A stretch of DNA of 64,000 bases, from positions 372,001 to 436,000 of the forward strand of contig NZ_OY780957.1 of assembly GCF_963675985.1 (NCBI RefSeq), read 5' to 3'. A program made the position numbers and the translations under genes. The stretch comes from an uncultured Roseibium sp. (GTDB lineage Bacteria; Pseudomonadota; Alphaproteobacteria; Rhizobiales; Stappiaceae). Shown here piece after piece: positions 42,791 through 51,217 of the stretch. Position 1 is the stretch's first letter; each line of letters begins with the position of its first letter. The notes under the pieces were generated by a model. The model saw only the letters and a program-made list of their open reading frames with translations, did not search any database and was not told where the DNA came from.

Positions 42791-43582
42791 TTACCCGTTC
42801 ACGTTTCCAGTTTCGAACCGGAAGCTCTGGTCCGGATCGATCACCGCCAGGATGCGGACGCCGCAGCCCTCACCGCCCGGCCAGCGCCACGGGAAGCACA
42901 TGAAGGTGCAGCGCTTTCCGGTGACCTTCTCCAGATCGCCGCCGACACATTCCACGCCCGGAATACCGCCCTTGACCATCAGCACCTTGTGAGCCGCCTC
43001 CCAGTAGGGGAAATCGACCTTCACGTCCCGGCCGGTGTAATCCTTGTATTCCTGGATCAGATGCGGATGGGTCGGACCCGGACCGTGATCGACCAGCTTG
43101 GTCGCCATCGGGTGGTCATTGGCCTGAACGTCGACCCCGACCAGCTTGACCTTCTTCTCGACAAGCCACTCCGCACCGTCCTTGTAGAGGCCCGGCGAAT
43201 AGGCGTAATATTCGTCCGTGTCGCCGAAGTTGTGATGCATGCCGGTGTTGATCATCACGATATCGCCCTCCTTGATCTTCGGGCGGGCGTTCTCCAGATC
43301 CTCGGCGGTGATCACCTCCCATTTGCCCTTCGGGATCGAAACGGCGACACCCGTGCCGAAGAACTGGGACATGTGATAGCCCATGAGGTCGGGCGTGTTC
43401 TCGGTCACATGCAGCGGCGCATCCATATGGGTGCCGCGGTGCATGATGCCCTCGAACTCGGTCTGGTAGACGCCGTGGCGCGCATGGAATTTGCGCACGC
43501 TCACGTTGATGCCGGGGCTTGAGGGCCACTGGGGCATGCCGTGGCCCCAACGATTGGACAGATCGTAAAACTGCAAGGTCAT
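42791..43582 (-). CDS. Cyclase-family metal-dependent hydrolase (PF04199), complete metal site
   Basis: A 263-residue member of the family that contains kynurenine formamidase, isatin hydrolase and other amide/lactam-opening enzymes. The metal motif is complete: MHRGTHMDAPLHV, with Asp54. Further on come IPKGKWEVITAEDLE, NTGMHHNFGDTDEYY, VDVQANDHPMATKLVD and CTFMCFPWRWPGGEGCGVR. The start at 43582 has AGGAAAAC upstream. The neighbour 31 nt upstream encodes a paralogue with an altered metal motif. Substrate unknown; a cyclic amide, lactone or N-acyl aromatic amine would suit the family. Confidence 0.85.
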   Translation of the reverse strand: MTLQFYDLSNRWGHGMPQWPSSPGINVSVRKFHARHGVYQTEFEGIMHRGTHMDAPLHVTENTPDLMGYHMSQFFGTGVAVSIPKGKWEVITAEDLENARPKIKEGDIVMINTGMHHNFGDTDEYYAYSPGLYKDGAEWLVEKKVKLVGVDVQANDHPMATKLVDHGPGPTHPHLIQEYKDYTGRDVKVDFPYWEAAHKVLMVKGGIPGVECVGGDLEKVTGKRCTFMCFPWRWPGGEGCGVRILAVIDPDQSFRFETGNVNG

Positions 43583-43613
43583 CTTGTTTTCCTGGAAAGT
43601 GCGTTCGCTGGGA

Positions 43614-44423
43614 TTAGTCGCCGTTGCCCGGCTCGACGCGGCACGAGCCGGTCGGATCGAACATGGCGACGAAGCGCACGGGGCAGGCGTCGCCTTCGTG
43701 CCAGTTCCAGGGCGCTGCATGGAACGTGGCACGTTTTCCCGTCACCGCGCCCACATCACCGCCGACGTTTTCGATCGTCGGGATGCCGGCAGACAGCAAC
43801 GTCTTGTGCGCGATATTCCAGTCGGGAAAATCCGCCTTCGGATCCCGTCCGGTCTCGGACCGGTATTTCTCGGGCAACCGGTTCATCAGCGGTCCGCCGC
43901 GGTGCTCGCCAAGCGAGGTCGCCAACGGATGGTCGATCTGCGGCGTATCCATGGCCACCAGCTTGACCTTTTTTGAAATCAGCCAGTCGGCGGCCGCCCT
44001 CGACAGGCCGGGCGCATCGCCGAAATAGTCCAGACTGTCGGAATAGTTTTCGTGCCAGCCGGTGACGATGACGACGAAGTCGCCTTCCTGGATTTTCGGG
44101 GCAGCACTCTCAAGATCGGCCGGTTCAACCAGCCCCCACTGCCCCTTGGGGATCGACAGCACGACGCCGTTGCCGAACAGCTGGTCCAGAGGCACCTCGC
44201 CGATGCCGACGCCTTTCTGGATCAGGTGGATCGGGGCATTCATATGGGTGCCGGAGTGCATCACCATCCGGATACGGTGCGCCATCACGCCGTGCTGGGC
44301 GTGTTTGACGGACCGGTACAGGATGACGTCGTCGTCGCCCGGCATCGACGGGGCACCGTGCCCCCATTCGTGGCTGAGTTCGACGAACTGCAGACCGGTC
44401 TCGGGATCGCTTGGAAAAATCAT
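43614..44423 (-). CDS. Cyclase-family hydrolase paralogue with Asp-to-Asn change in the metal motif
   Basis: A 269-residue paralogue of the preceding protein, alignable throughout: FVELSHEWGHGAPSMPGDDD, MHSGTHMNAPIHL, IPKGQWGLVEPADLESAAPK, VTGWHENYSDSLDYF, MDTPQIDHPLATSLGEHRGG and ATFHAAPWNWHEGDACPVRF. In HxGTHxDxPxH the Asp is replaced by Asn62 (codon 44238-44240), so metal binding or chemistry may differ. The start is not certain: ATG 44423 has GGGAGG 14 nt upstream, rather far. First gene of the probable eight-gene operon and divergent from a LysR gene. Confidence 0.82.
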   Translation of the reverse strand: MIFPSDPETGLQFVELSHEWGHGAPSMPGDDDVILYRSVKHAQHGVMAHRIRMVMHSGTHMNAPIHLIQKGVGIGEVPLDQLFGNGVVLSIPKGQWGLVEPADLESAAPKIQEGDFVVIVTGWHENYSDSLDYFGDAPGLSRAAADWLISKKVKLVAMDTPQIDHPLATSLGEHRGGPLMNRLPEKYRSETGRDPKADFPDWNIAHKTLLSAGIPTIENVGGDVGAVTGKRATFHAAPWNWHEGDACPVRFVAMFDPTGSCRVEPGNGD

Positions 44424-44664
44424 AGCCGCTTCAAATACCTCCCTGCGGAGCACTTCGATTGGTGCTGCAACTGGCACAGGCTTTGGTCCTGCGCCTTGTT
44501 GTTATGGGGAGAGTGTGAGCGTCCTTCCGACCGTTGGCCAATACAAAAGAAACGACTTCATATAACTAATTAGAATACCTAAAAGGCTTATATTCCCTCA
44601 AACTACATATTCATTGGTTATAGTCTCGGGTATATTCGTCGATGTTTGTAACCAGGACCGACCC
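44424..44664. promoter_or_regulatory. Divergent promoter region between the cyclase operon and its LysR gene
   Basis: 241 bp without a gene. The stretch 44555-44640 is markedly AT-rich compared with the rest of the window and contains the small palindrome CTAATTAG near 44567-44574. LysR and operon promoters are expected here, but I cannot single out a -35/-10 pair with confidence. Confidence 0.5.
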
Positions 44665-45567
44665 ATGCATTCCCGCCTGTTGCGCCATTTCCTCGCGGTT
44701 TACGACGCCGGCAGCCTTAGTGCGGCAGCCGCCGCTCATCGCATCAGCCAGCCCGCCCTGACGAAGAGCGTGCAAACGCTGGAACAGGAATTCGGCATCA
44801 AGCTGTTCGACCGGATTGCATCGGGGGTGACCCCGACACGCTACGGCGAGGTGCTCGCCCGCAGGGTCCGGCTGATGGACATCGAATACCGCCATGCCGT
44901 CGCCGAAATCGAGGCCATGCGCGGCGGCAAGGAAGGCCAGATCCGGATCGGCGCCGGTCCGGTCTGGATCACCCGCTATCTGCCCTCCATCGTCGCCGGC
45001 TATCAGCAGCAGCGACCGGAGGTGCGCATCTATATGGAAAGCGGCGTGATCGATACGCTCATTCCACAGGTACAGCGCGGGGAATTCGATCTGGTCTGCG
45101 CGTCACTGGATTTTCCCAATCAGCCCGATCTGGTGAAGGAAGCCCTAGTCAACATCGAGCACATTGTCGTCGCCTCGCAAAACCATCCATTGGCCGCGAA
45201 ACCCGATCCGGAGGCGAAGGACCTCGCCGGATATCCCTGGATCGCGCTCGCCAAGGACCAGGTCGGCACCGGGCGGATCCTGTCCTATTTCGCGGCCTAC
45301 GACCTGCAGCCGCCGCAGATCGCTCTGGAGACATCCTCAACGCCGGCGATGTTCGACCTGCTCAATCTCGGCAACTACCTGTGCCACATCCCCAAGTCCC
45401 TGCTGCCCCACGCGGAGAAATTCGGCGTCGTACCGCTGCCGCTCAAGGGAACCTTCTGGGAAACCCCGGCCGGGATCATCTACCGCCAGAGCGAGCACCG
45501 CATGCCCGCCCTGGAGCAGTTCATCAAGGCGATGCGAGCTGCGTTCGAGCCGGCTCTGCCGGTGTGA
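44665..45567 (+). CDS. LysR-family regulator divergent from the cyclase/TRAP operon
   Basis: A 300-residue LysR protein. Helix-turn-helix: LLRHFLAVYDAGSLSAAAAA then HRISQPALTKSVQTLEQEFG and IKLFDRIASGVTPTRYGEVL; effector domain from GQIRIGAGPVWITRYLPSIV to the C terminus. ATG 44665 with CAGGA upstream is preferred to the longer frame, giving a standard LysR N terminus. By position it should activate the cyclase-SDR-HAD-cupin-TRAP genes. The next gene is convergent, 36 nt away. Confidence 0.87.
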   Translation: MHSRLLRHFLAVYDAGSLSAAAAAHRISQPALTKSVQTLEQEFGIKLFDRIASGVTPTRYGEVLARRVRLMDIEYRHAVAEIEAMRGGKEGQIRIGAGPVWITRYLPSIVAGYQQQRPEVRIYMESGVIDTLIPQVQRGEFDLVCASLDFPNQPDLVKEALVNIEHIVVASQNHPLAAKPDPEAKDLAGYPWIALAKDQVGTGRILSYFAAYDLQPPQIALETSSTPAMFDLLNLGNYLCHIPKSLLPHAEKFGVVPLPLKGTFWETPAGIIYRQSEHRMPALEQFIKAMRAAFEPALPV

Positions 45568-45603
45568 AGGGCGAGCAGGACTTGAACAAGGAACGCTGCC
45601 AGA

Positions 45604-45927
45604 TCAGCTCTGCGCCTCCGGCAGCGCCACGATGATACCATCCAGCGCCGGGCTCATCTTGATCTGGCAGGCAAGACGGGAATTCGGGCGCCGTTCGGAA
45701 ACAACGCATTCCAGCATCTCGTCCTCGATCTCGCCCATCGGCGGCAACAGGTCGAGCTTGTCTTCTTCCACGTAGCAATGGCAGGTGGCGCAGGAACAGG
45801 AACCGCCGCACTCGCCCTCGATGCCGTCGATCCCGTTCATGGTCGCGCCCTGCATCAGGGTCCAGCCGTCCTGCAGGTCGATTTCGGTCGCCGAACCGTC
45901 ATGCTCGATATATGTCACTTTGGACAT
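45604..45927 (-). CDS. [2Fe-2S] ferredoxin (P450 redox partner)
   Basis: A 107-residue vertebrate/putidaredoxin-type ferredoxin. The four ligands are visible: GECGGSCSCATCHCYVEED (C-x5-C-x2-C pattern) and the distal Cys in SRLACQIKMSPALDGI. It transfers electrons one at a time to the cytochrome P450 encoded 91 nt upstream on the same strand. A near-perfect AAAGGAGGAAAC ribosome site precedes the ATG. The matching ferredoxin reductase is not in the window. Confidence 0.93.
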   Translation of the reverse strand: MSKVTYIEHDGSATEIDLQDGWTLMQGATMNGIDGIEGECGGSCSCATCHCYVEEDKLDLLPPMGEIEDEMLECVVSERRPNSRLACQIKMSPALDGIIVALPEAQS

Positions 45928-46018
45928 GGATGTTTCCTCCTTTAATGAGACGGGGCCGCACGTCTCTTTTTGAAATTGCCGGCGGCAGAGGGAAGTGCCG
46001 CCGGCAGGCTTCCCGTCG

Positions 46019-47182
46019 TCAGCCGATTTTCAGATCGAGCCGCGTCGGGCTGCGGAAGGTGGTCGACGGCATCCAGGGCAGCTGTTCCTGCACCCGCGAA
46101 TAATCCGGCACCCGCTTCAGGAACTCCTCGAAGATGATCTTCGTCCCCAGTCGGGCAATCGCCGTTCCGAGACAGGCGTGCACACCGCCGCCAAAGCCCA
46201 GATGCCCCCGCGGCTTGCGGGTGATGTCGTAGGTGTCCGGATCCTCGAACCGGCGCTCGTCCCGATTGCCGGCCCCGTAGGCGAGGCAGACGAAATCACC
46301 GGCCTTCAGGGTCTCACCATGCAGCTCGACATCCTTTTTCAGGCAACGACGAAACCGCTGGGCAGACGTGTTGAAGCGCAGGCTTTCCTCCATCGCGTCC
46401 GGGATCAGCTCCGGGTTGGCCACGAGCTGACGCCGGGCTTCCGGATGATCGGCCAGATTGAGCGCGAACATGGTCAGGAAGCCGGACAGGGATTCGATGC
46501 CGGCCATGATCAGCGTCGTCACCGTCATCTGCACTTCCCGGTCGTCCAGCTTCTCGCCGTCGATTTCAGAGGTGATGAACTGGCTCATCAGGTCCTCGCC
46601 CGGGGACTTCTTGCGCTCGGCGATCAGGTTGGCGGCATACTCCGTCATCCACTTGTAGGCGGCCATATGCTCCGGCCCCTTGCTGCGGGTCGTCGGATCC
46701 GACTGCACCATGAGCACGGCCTTGTCGCGCATGACGTCCTGTCCGTCCTTCGGCAGGTTGAACAGGTAGACCATCAGGTCGACGGTGATCTTCGACGACA
46801 CGTCGGTGACGAAATCGAACGTCTCCTGGCCTTCGATAGCATCGAGATGTGCGTTGGTCGCGGCCCGCGTCGGTTCGACGATGTGGTCCAACGCTCGCTT
46901 GGTCACCGCCTTCTGGATCAGGGCGCGCAGCCGGTCGTGGCGGGGGGGATCGGTGGTCCCAAGCGTCGCCCCGGCGCGTCCCGGAAACTCGTCCATCAGG
47001 TTGCCGCTCGCCGAGGAATAAGTCTCCCAGTCGTTGAGCGCGGTCATGATATCCGCATGGCGCGACAGGACCCACATGTTGGCCTCTGTGCTCCAGAACG
47101 CCGGATAGTCGTCGCGCAACCGCTTGTAGAACGGAAACGGATCCGCATCGACGGCCGGCGAATAGGGATTGAATTGAAACAT
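46019..47182 (-). CDS. Cytochrome P450
   Basis: A 387-residue soluble bacterial P450. The haem-thiolate loop is LGFGGGVHACLGTAIAR, the ExxR pair is in AMEESLRF, and the C-helix motif DPPRHDRLR is present. The I-helix reads AGIESLSGF, so the acid is Glu and the usual following Thr is Ser. ATG 47182 is chosen because the extra codons of the longer frame contain its GGAGGA ribosome site. With its ferredoxin and next to protocatechuate 4,5-cleavage genes and an AraC regulator, it may demethylate or hydroxylate a methoxy- or hydroxybenzoate. That substrate guess is contextual only. Confidence 0.92.
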   Translation of the reverse strand: MFQFNPYSPAVDADPFPFYKRLRDDYPAFWSTEANMWVLSRHADIMTALNDWETYSSASGNLMDEFPGRAGATLGTTDPPRHDRLRALIQKAVTKRALDHIVEPTRAATNAHLDAIEGQETFDFVTDVSSKITVDLMVYLFNLPKDGQDVMRDKAVLMVQSDPTTRSKGPEHMAAYKWMTEYAANLIAERKKSPGEDLMSQFITSEIDGEKLDDREVQMTVTTLIMAGIESLSGFLTMFALNLADHPEARRQLVANPELIPDAMEESLRFNTSAQRFRRCLKKDVELHGETLKAGDFVCLAYGAGNRDERRFEDPDTYDITRKPRGHLGFGGGVHACLGTAIARLGTKIIFEEFLKRVPDYSRVQEQLPWMPSTTFRSPTRLDLKIG

Positions 47183-47306
47183 TGTCTTTCGGTCCTCCAA
47201 AGGCTCTCCTCAAGCCTTGGACAGGACAATAGGTCCGGAGGTCACGCAAAATAATGGAGTTTTCGCATCAATTCTGGTACTTTTAATCCAAAATTTGCGA
47301 GCGCAT

Positions 47307-48209
47307 ATGAAGAAACCCGTAAGTCAGATCGGCGTCACCCGCTACGCACTCTTCGGCGAAGAGCTTGCCGGAGAAGACCCCGAATTCATCCACATTGAGG
47401 ACATCCGGACGAGATCCCGCCTCTACGAATGGCGGATCACGCCCCACGTTCACCGGCGCATGCTCCAGATCGTCTTCGTTGCGGAAGGCTCGGTGCAGGT
47501 GCATCTGGAAGACCGGACCCAGTCGCTGAATGGCCCCTGCGCGATCACCATCCCCGGCGGCGCCGTGCACAGTTTCACCTTCTCCGAGGGCACCGTCGGC
47601 CATGTGGTCACCGCCGCCGATACGGTTGTTCTGGACGCCCGATTCCGCCGTGCACGGCGGTTCTTCGAAACGCTGATGAAGGAGCCGCACATCCTGGACT
47701 TTGCCGACGCCCCGGACGATGCGGATTTCATTCATACGTCATTGATGCAGATGGCACGGGAATTCAGCCAGACCCAGCCGGGCCGCAGCTCCATGCTCGA
47801 CTGGCTGTTGCGGGTGGTGATGATGGCGGTCGCCCGCCGGGCGGAAACGGTGGCCGTGGCCACCGGTGCGCGTGGTTATGCGCATGAGACCTTCGCCCGC
47901 TTCACCGGCCTCGTGGAGGACCACTACCGCGAGCACTGGTCGATCGGCGACTACGCCAAGGCCTTGGCCATGAGCCCGGCCCGGCTCAACCGCCTGTGCC
48001 AGAGCTTCGCCGGAAAGCCGACTCAGGACATCATCCACGCCCGCGTCGCGCTGGAAGCCAGGAGGCTCCTGACCTACACCAACGCCACCTCGGCCATGGT
48101 CGCCTATGAACTCGGCTTCCAGGACCCGGCCTATTTCACCCGCTTCTTCCGCAAGCGCACTGGCAAGACGCCGAGCCAGTTCCGCTCGGCGCCGATCGAG
48201 GCGGGTTAA
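47307..48209 (+). CDS. AraC-family regulator divergent from the P450 gene (PobR-like)
   Basis: A 300-residue AraC/XylS protein: an N-terminal cupin sensor (MLQIVFVAEGSVQVHLEDRT, GPCAITIPGGAVHSFTFSEG) and a C-terminal pair of helix-turn-helix motifs (WSIGDYAKALAMSPARLNRL, then AMVAYELGFQDPAYFTRFFR, KRTGKTPSQFRS). The shape resembles PobR-type activators that respond to 4-hydroxybenzoate, though no pobA is in view. By position it should control the P450-ferredoxin pair. ATG 47307 lacks a strong ribosome site. Its stop overlaps that of the convergent aldo/keto reductase gene by 3 nt. Confidence 0.85.
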   Translation: MKKPVSQIGVTRYALFGEELAGEDPEFIHIEDIRTRSRLYEWRITPHVHRRMLQIVFVAEGSVQVHLEDRTQSLNGPCAITIPGGAVHSFTFSEGTVGHVVTAADTVVLDARFRRARRFFETLMKEPHILDFADAPDDADFIHTSLMQMAREFSQTQPGRSSMLDWLLRVVMMAVARRAETVAVATGARGYAHETFARFTGLVEDHYREHWSIGDYAKALAMSPARLNRLCQSFAGKPTQDIIHARVALEARRLLTYTNATSAMVAYELGFQDPAYFTRFFRKRTGKTPSQFRSAPIEAG

Positions 48210-49216
48210 GCTTCCTGCGGGAACTGTTCCGTGTCGATGTCCGGCTGCTGGGCTGCGCTGTAGCGGGACCCGACAACCGTCTTCTGATTGATGATCCCAT
48301 CGAGACGATCGACGATCGATTGGTCGATTTCCACATCCGCGCCGCGGGCGTTTTCCGCCAGGTGATCGAGGCTGGTCGTGCCCGGAATGGCGTGAATGTG
48401 ATCGCCCCGGGCGAGAACCCAGGCAAGTGCCAGTTCGGCCATCGAACAGCCCACCTCGTCGGCGACCGCCTTGTAGTCATCGAGAAGCTTCAAATTTTGC
48501 TCGTAGTTCTCCGGTGCAAAGCGCGGCATGTTTCGCCGCAGGTCGCCGGGGTTCGGATTGAGCACATTGTCCATGCCGAAGGTGCCGGTCAGAAACGCGC
48601 GGGCGAGCGGGCTGAAAGCGACGAAGGAAATGCCGAGTTCACGGCAGGTGTCGAGCACCGCGATTTCCGCGTTCCGGGTCCAGAGGGAATATTCCGTCTG
48701 GACGGCTGTGACCGGATGCACCTCGTGGGCGCGCCGGATCGTTTCCGCCGACATTTCCGAAAGCCCGTAGGTTTTGATCTTGCCTTCCTGGACGAGTTCG
48801 GCGAAAGCGCCAACGCTGTCCTCGATCGGAATGTTTCGGTCGAACCGGTGCAGGTAATAAAGGTCGATCACGTCGGTCTTCAGCCGGCGAAGGCTGTCTT
48901 CACACGCCTGCTTGATCCGCTTCGGATCGCCGTCGATATCGCGCGGCTTGTCGCCCTTGCCCGGATAGAGACCGCACTTGCTGGCTAGGAAGAATTCGTC
49001 CCGGCGTCCGCCGATCGTCTCGCCGATGATTTCCTCGCTCTTTCCCGCACCGTACATGGTCGCGGTATCGAAGTGGGTATAGCCAAGGTCGAGGGCCTTC
49101 AGGAGAAGGGTCGCGCTGTCTTCGCGGCTGAGGGTGTTGCCGTAGCCATGGGCGAAATTCATGCAGCCGAGACCGACTGCCGAAACCGTGAAAGGACCAA
49201 GCTTGCGTTGCTTCAT
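48206..49216 (-). CDS. Aldo/keto reductase
   Basis: A 336-residue NADPH-dependent AKR: LGCMNFAHGYGN, then Asp and Tyr of the tetrad in GYTHFDTATMYGAGKSEEII, Lys in FFLASKCGLYPG, and His in DLYYLHRFDRNIPIED; SALARAF-type loop FVAFSPLARAFLTG and C-terminal IHAIPGTTSLDHLAENARG. Similar to YakC/AKR13-type broad-specificity aldehyde reductases. It follows the ligABC terminator on the same strand and so is probably transcribed separately. Role in the aromatic route unknown. Confidence 0.88.
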   Translation of the reverse strand: MKQRKLGPFTVSAVGLGCMNFAHGYGNTLSREDSATLLLKALDLGYTHFDTATMYGAGKSEEIIGETIGGRRDEFFLASKCGLYPGKGDKPRDIDGDPKRIKQACEDSLRRLKTDVIDLYYLHRFDRNIPIEDSVGAFAELVQEGKIKTYGLSEMSAETIRRAHEVHPVTAVQTEYSLWTRNAEIAVLDTCRELGISFVAFSPLARAFLTGTFGMDNVLNPNPGDLRRNMPRFAPENYEQNLKLLDDYKAVADEVGCSMAELALAWVLARGDHIHAIPGTTSLDHLAENARGADVEIDQSIVDRLDGIINQKTVVGSRYSAAQQPDIDTEQFPQEA

Positions 49217-49277
49217 GAGACTGCTTTCGTGAAATCTGACTGTGCGGGCGGAAGGAAAACTTGCGTATCGACGTTAC

Positions 49278-49310
49278 AAAAAAAAGACGCCCGGGCGCAA
49301 ATGCCCGGGC
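49278..49310 (-). terminator. Rho-independent terminator of the ligABC operon
   Basis: GCCCGGGC (49303-49310) and GCCCGGGC (49289-49296) form an 8-bp stem with a 6-nt loop. On the minus strand the stem is followed after 3 nt by a run of eight T (49285-49278), 22 nt past the ligC stop. Confidence 0.92.
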
Positions 49311-49332
49311 ATCCTCATGTTCAGCGCGCCGA

Positions 49333-50277
49333 TTAACGGAAGGAGCGCTCGATCGTGTCGAGGGTTTCCATGGCCGGAAGAACCTGGGCGACGCTCGCGT
49401 TCGGCTCGCGGCCTTCCTTGATCGCGGAAAAGAACTCCCGGTCGATCAGTTCGATACCGTTGTTGGACACAGCGACATCGGACAGGTCGATCGGCTTGTC
49501 GTAACCGTCGAACAGGTCATCGTAGCGGGCAAGGTAGGTACCGTTGTCGCAGATGTAGCGGAAGAAGGTGCCGAACGGACCGTCGTTGTTGAACGACAGC
49601 GACAGGGTGCAGATCGCACCGTTCGGCGTCTTCATGCCGATGGACATGTCCATGGCGATATCGAGGTCGGGATGCATCGGGCCCTGAAGGCCGAAGCTTT
49701 CCGAAACCGTTTCGCCGGTCTGATACTGGAACAGGTCGACCGTGTGGCAGGCGTGGTGCCACAACAGGTGGTCGGTCCAGCTGCGCGGCTCGCCCTTGGC
49801 GTTGGTGTTGGTGCGGCGGAAGAAGTAGGTCTGAACATCCATCTGCTGGATCTTCAGCTCGCCGGCCTTGACCTTGTTGTGGATCCACTGGTGGCTCGGG
49901 TTGAAGCGGCGGACCTGACCGGCCATGGCCACCAGTCCCGTTTCCTTCTGCTTGGCAACGACGCGCTGGCTGTCGGCAAGGCTGTCAGCCATCGGGATCT
50001 CGACCAGCACATGCTTGCCGGCTTCCATGCAGGCAACGGCCTGGTCGGCGTGCATCTGGGTCGGGGTCGCCAGGATCACGGCATCGACGTCGTCGCGCTC
50101 AAGGCATTCCTCAAGCGTGGCGCCGGCATGGCCGATCCCGCGTTCTGCCGCGAATGCCTCGATCTTCTCCTTGGTCGGGCCCATCACAGACGTGACCTGG
50201 ACGTCGTCGATGTTTGCAATGGCATCAAGATGCTTCATACCGAATGCGCCGTAGGCGCCGGCAACACAAACTCTCAT
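49333..50277 (-). CDS. ligC: 4-carboxy-2-hydroxymuconate-6-semialdehyde dehydrogenase
   Basis: A 314-residue Gfo/Idh/MocA-fold oxidoreductase with Rossmann motif VCVAGAYGAFGMKHLDAI, ILATPTQMHADQAVACMEAG and VLVEIPMADSLADS; further RRTNTNAKGEPRSWTDHLLW with the HHACHTVDLFQYQTGE segment characteristic of LigC. It oxidises the ring-cleavage product (as hemiacetal) to 2-pyrone-4,6-dicarboxylate with NAD(P)+. Third gene of the ligA-ligB-ligC unit, separated from ligB by an 85-nt gap with a strong hairpin, and followed by a terminator. Confidence 0.92.
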   Translation of the reverse strand: MRVCVAGAYGAFGMKHLDAIANIDDVQVTSVMGPTKEKIEAFAAERGIGHAGATLEECLERDDVDAVILATPTQMHADQAVACMEAGKHVLVEIPMADSLADSQRVVAKQKETGLVAMAGQVRRFNPSHQWIHNKVKAGELKIQQMDVQTYFFRRTNTNAKGEPRSWTDHLLWHHACHTVDLFQYQTGETVSESFGLQGPMHPDLDIAMDMSIGMKTPNGAICTLSLSFNNDGPFGTFFRYICDNGTYLARYDDLFDGYDKPIDLSDVAVSNNGIELIDREFFSAIKEGREPNASVAQVLPAMETLDTIERSFR

Positions 50278-50305
50278 GTGGCAATTCCTCTCCGTTCGAG
50301 ATGAG

Positions 50306-50357
50306 ATGCCCCCGGGAAAGGATCAGGAAAAGGTCTTGAAACCGGTCCCGGGGGCAT
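50306..50357 (-). other. Intercistronic hairpin between ligB and ligC
   Basis: ATGCCCCCGGGA (50306-50317) and TCCCGGGGGCAT (50346-50357) form a perfect 12-bp stem with a 28-nt loop between the ligB stop and the ligC start. No T-run follows on the minus strand. A role in mRNA stability or in setting dioxygenase-to-dehydrogenase ratios is likely. Confidence 0.7.
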
Positions 50358-50362
50358 TCGCT

Positions 50363-51217
50363 TCAGGCAGCTTTGTTTTCCAGAATGATGTGACCGACCG
50401 CCGTGTTGGACGCCGGAACATGATAGTGACGGTGCACCTCGGTGACTTCGTCGTCGAGCGCGCCGCGCATGACATGCCACATCACCATTTCAACGCCTTC
50501 GGAGCCGGCTTCACGCAGGTACTCCACATGCGGGATCTTGCTGGCATAGACCGGATCTTCCGTCAGCAGATCGAGGAAGCGCTTGTCCCACTCGGCGTTG
50601 ATCAGGCCGGCGCGCTTGTACTGCAGCTGGTGGCTCATGCCGCCGGTGCCGAAGATGACCACGTTGAGGTCTTCTTCAAAAGATTCCACGGCGCGGCGGA
50701 TCGCCTTGCCGAGGTTATAGCAGCGGTTGCCGGTCGGAGCTGGATACTGCACCACGTTGACGGCAAGCGGAATGACCAGCGCCGGCCATTCGTCGTCCGG
50801 CCCCATGTCGCCGTACATGACCGAAAGCGGCACGGTCAGGCCGTGGTCGACTTCCATCTCGTTCATGATGGTGATGTCGAATTCGTCCAGGACCAGAGAT
50901 TGGGCAATGTGGCTTGCCATCTTCTGGTGGTTCTTGACCACCGGCACCGGACGCGGGCCCCAGCCTTCATCGGCCGGCTTGAACTCGGCGGCAGCGCCCA
51001 GGGCGAAGGTCGGGATACACGACGCATCGAAAGCCGTGCAATGGTCGTTGTAGACGAGGAAGATGACGTCCGGGTTCTTTTCCTTCATCCACGCGCGCGA
51101 CTTCTCGAAGCCCTTGAAAACGGGCTGCCAGTAGGGCTGATCGGTGATCTTTGTGTCCATGGCCACGCCGATGGCGGGCACGTGGGAACAACCGACGCCT
51201 GCGGTGATACGGGCCAT
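50363..51217 (-). CDS. ligB: Protocatechuate 4,5-dioxygenase beta (catalytic) subunit
   Basis: A 284-residue class III extradiol dioxygenase. Iron ligands of the family are present: His in GVGCSHVPAIG, His in VYNDHCTAFD and a downstream Glu (EMEVDHG region). PTFALGAAAEFKPADEGWGP, LVLDEFDITIMNEMEVDHG, VESFEEDLNVVIFGTGGMSH and VEMVMWHVMRGALDDEV follow Sphingobium LigB closely as I recall it. With LigA it cleaves protocatechuate at the 4,5 bond using Fe(II) and O2. Its ATG forms TAATG with the ligA stop. Confidence 0.93.
   Translation of the reverse strand: MARITAGVGCSHVPAIGVAMDTKITDQPYWQPVFKGFEKSRAWMKEKNPDVIFLVYNDHCTAFDASCIPTFALGAAAEFKPADEGWGPRPVPVVKNHQKMASHIAQSLVLDEFDITIMNEMEVDHGLTVPLSVMYGDMGPDDEWPALVIPLAVNVVQYPAPTGNRCYNLGKAIRRAVESFEEDLNVVIFGTGGMSHQLQYKRAGLINAEWDKRFLDLLTEDPVYASKIPHVEYLREAGSEGVEMVMWHVMRGALDDEVTEVHRHYHVPASNTAVGHIILENKAA

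Noticed and set aside
41402..43522. Plus-strand 706-codon frame opposite the dehydrogenase, SDR and cyclase genes
   Set aside because: It runs antisense to three well-supported genes and shows no domain of its own.
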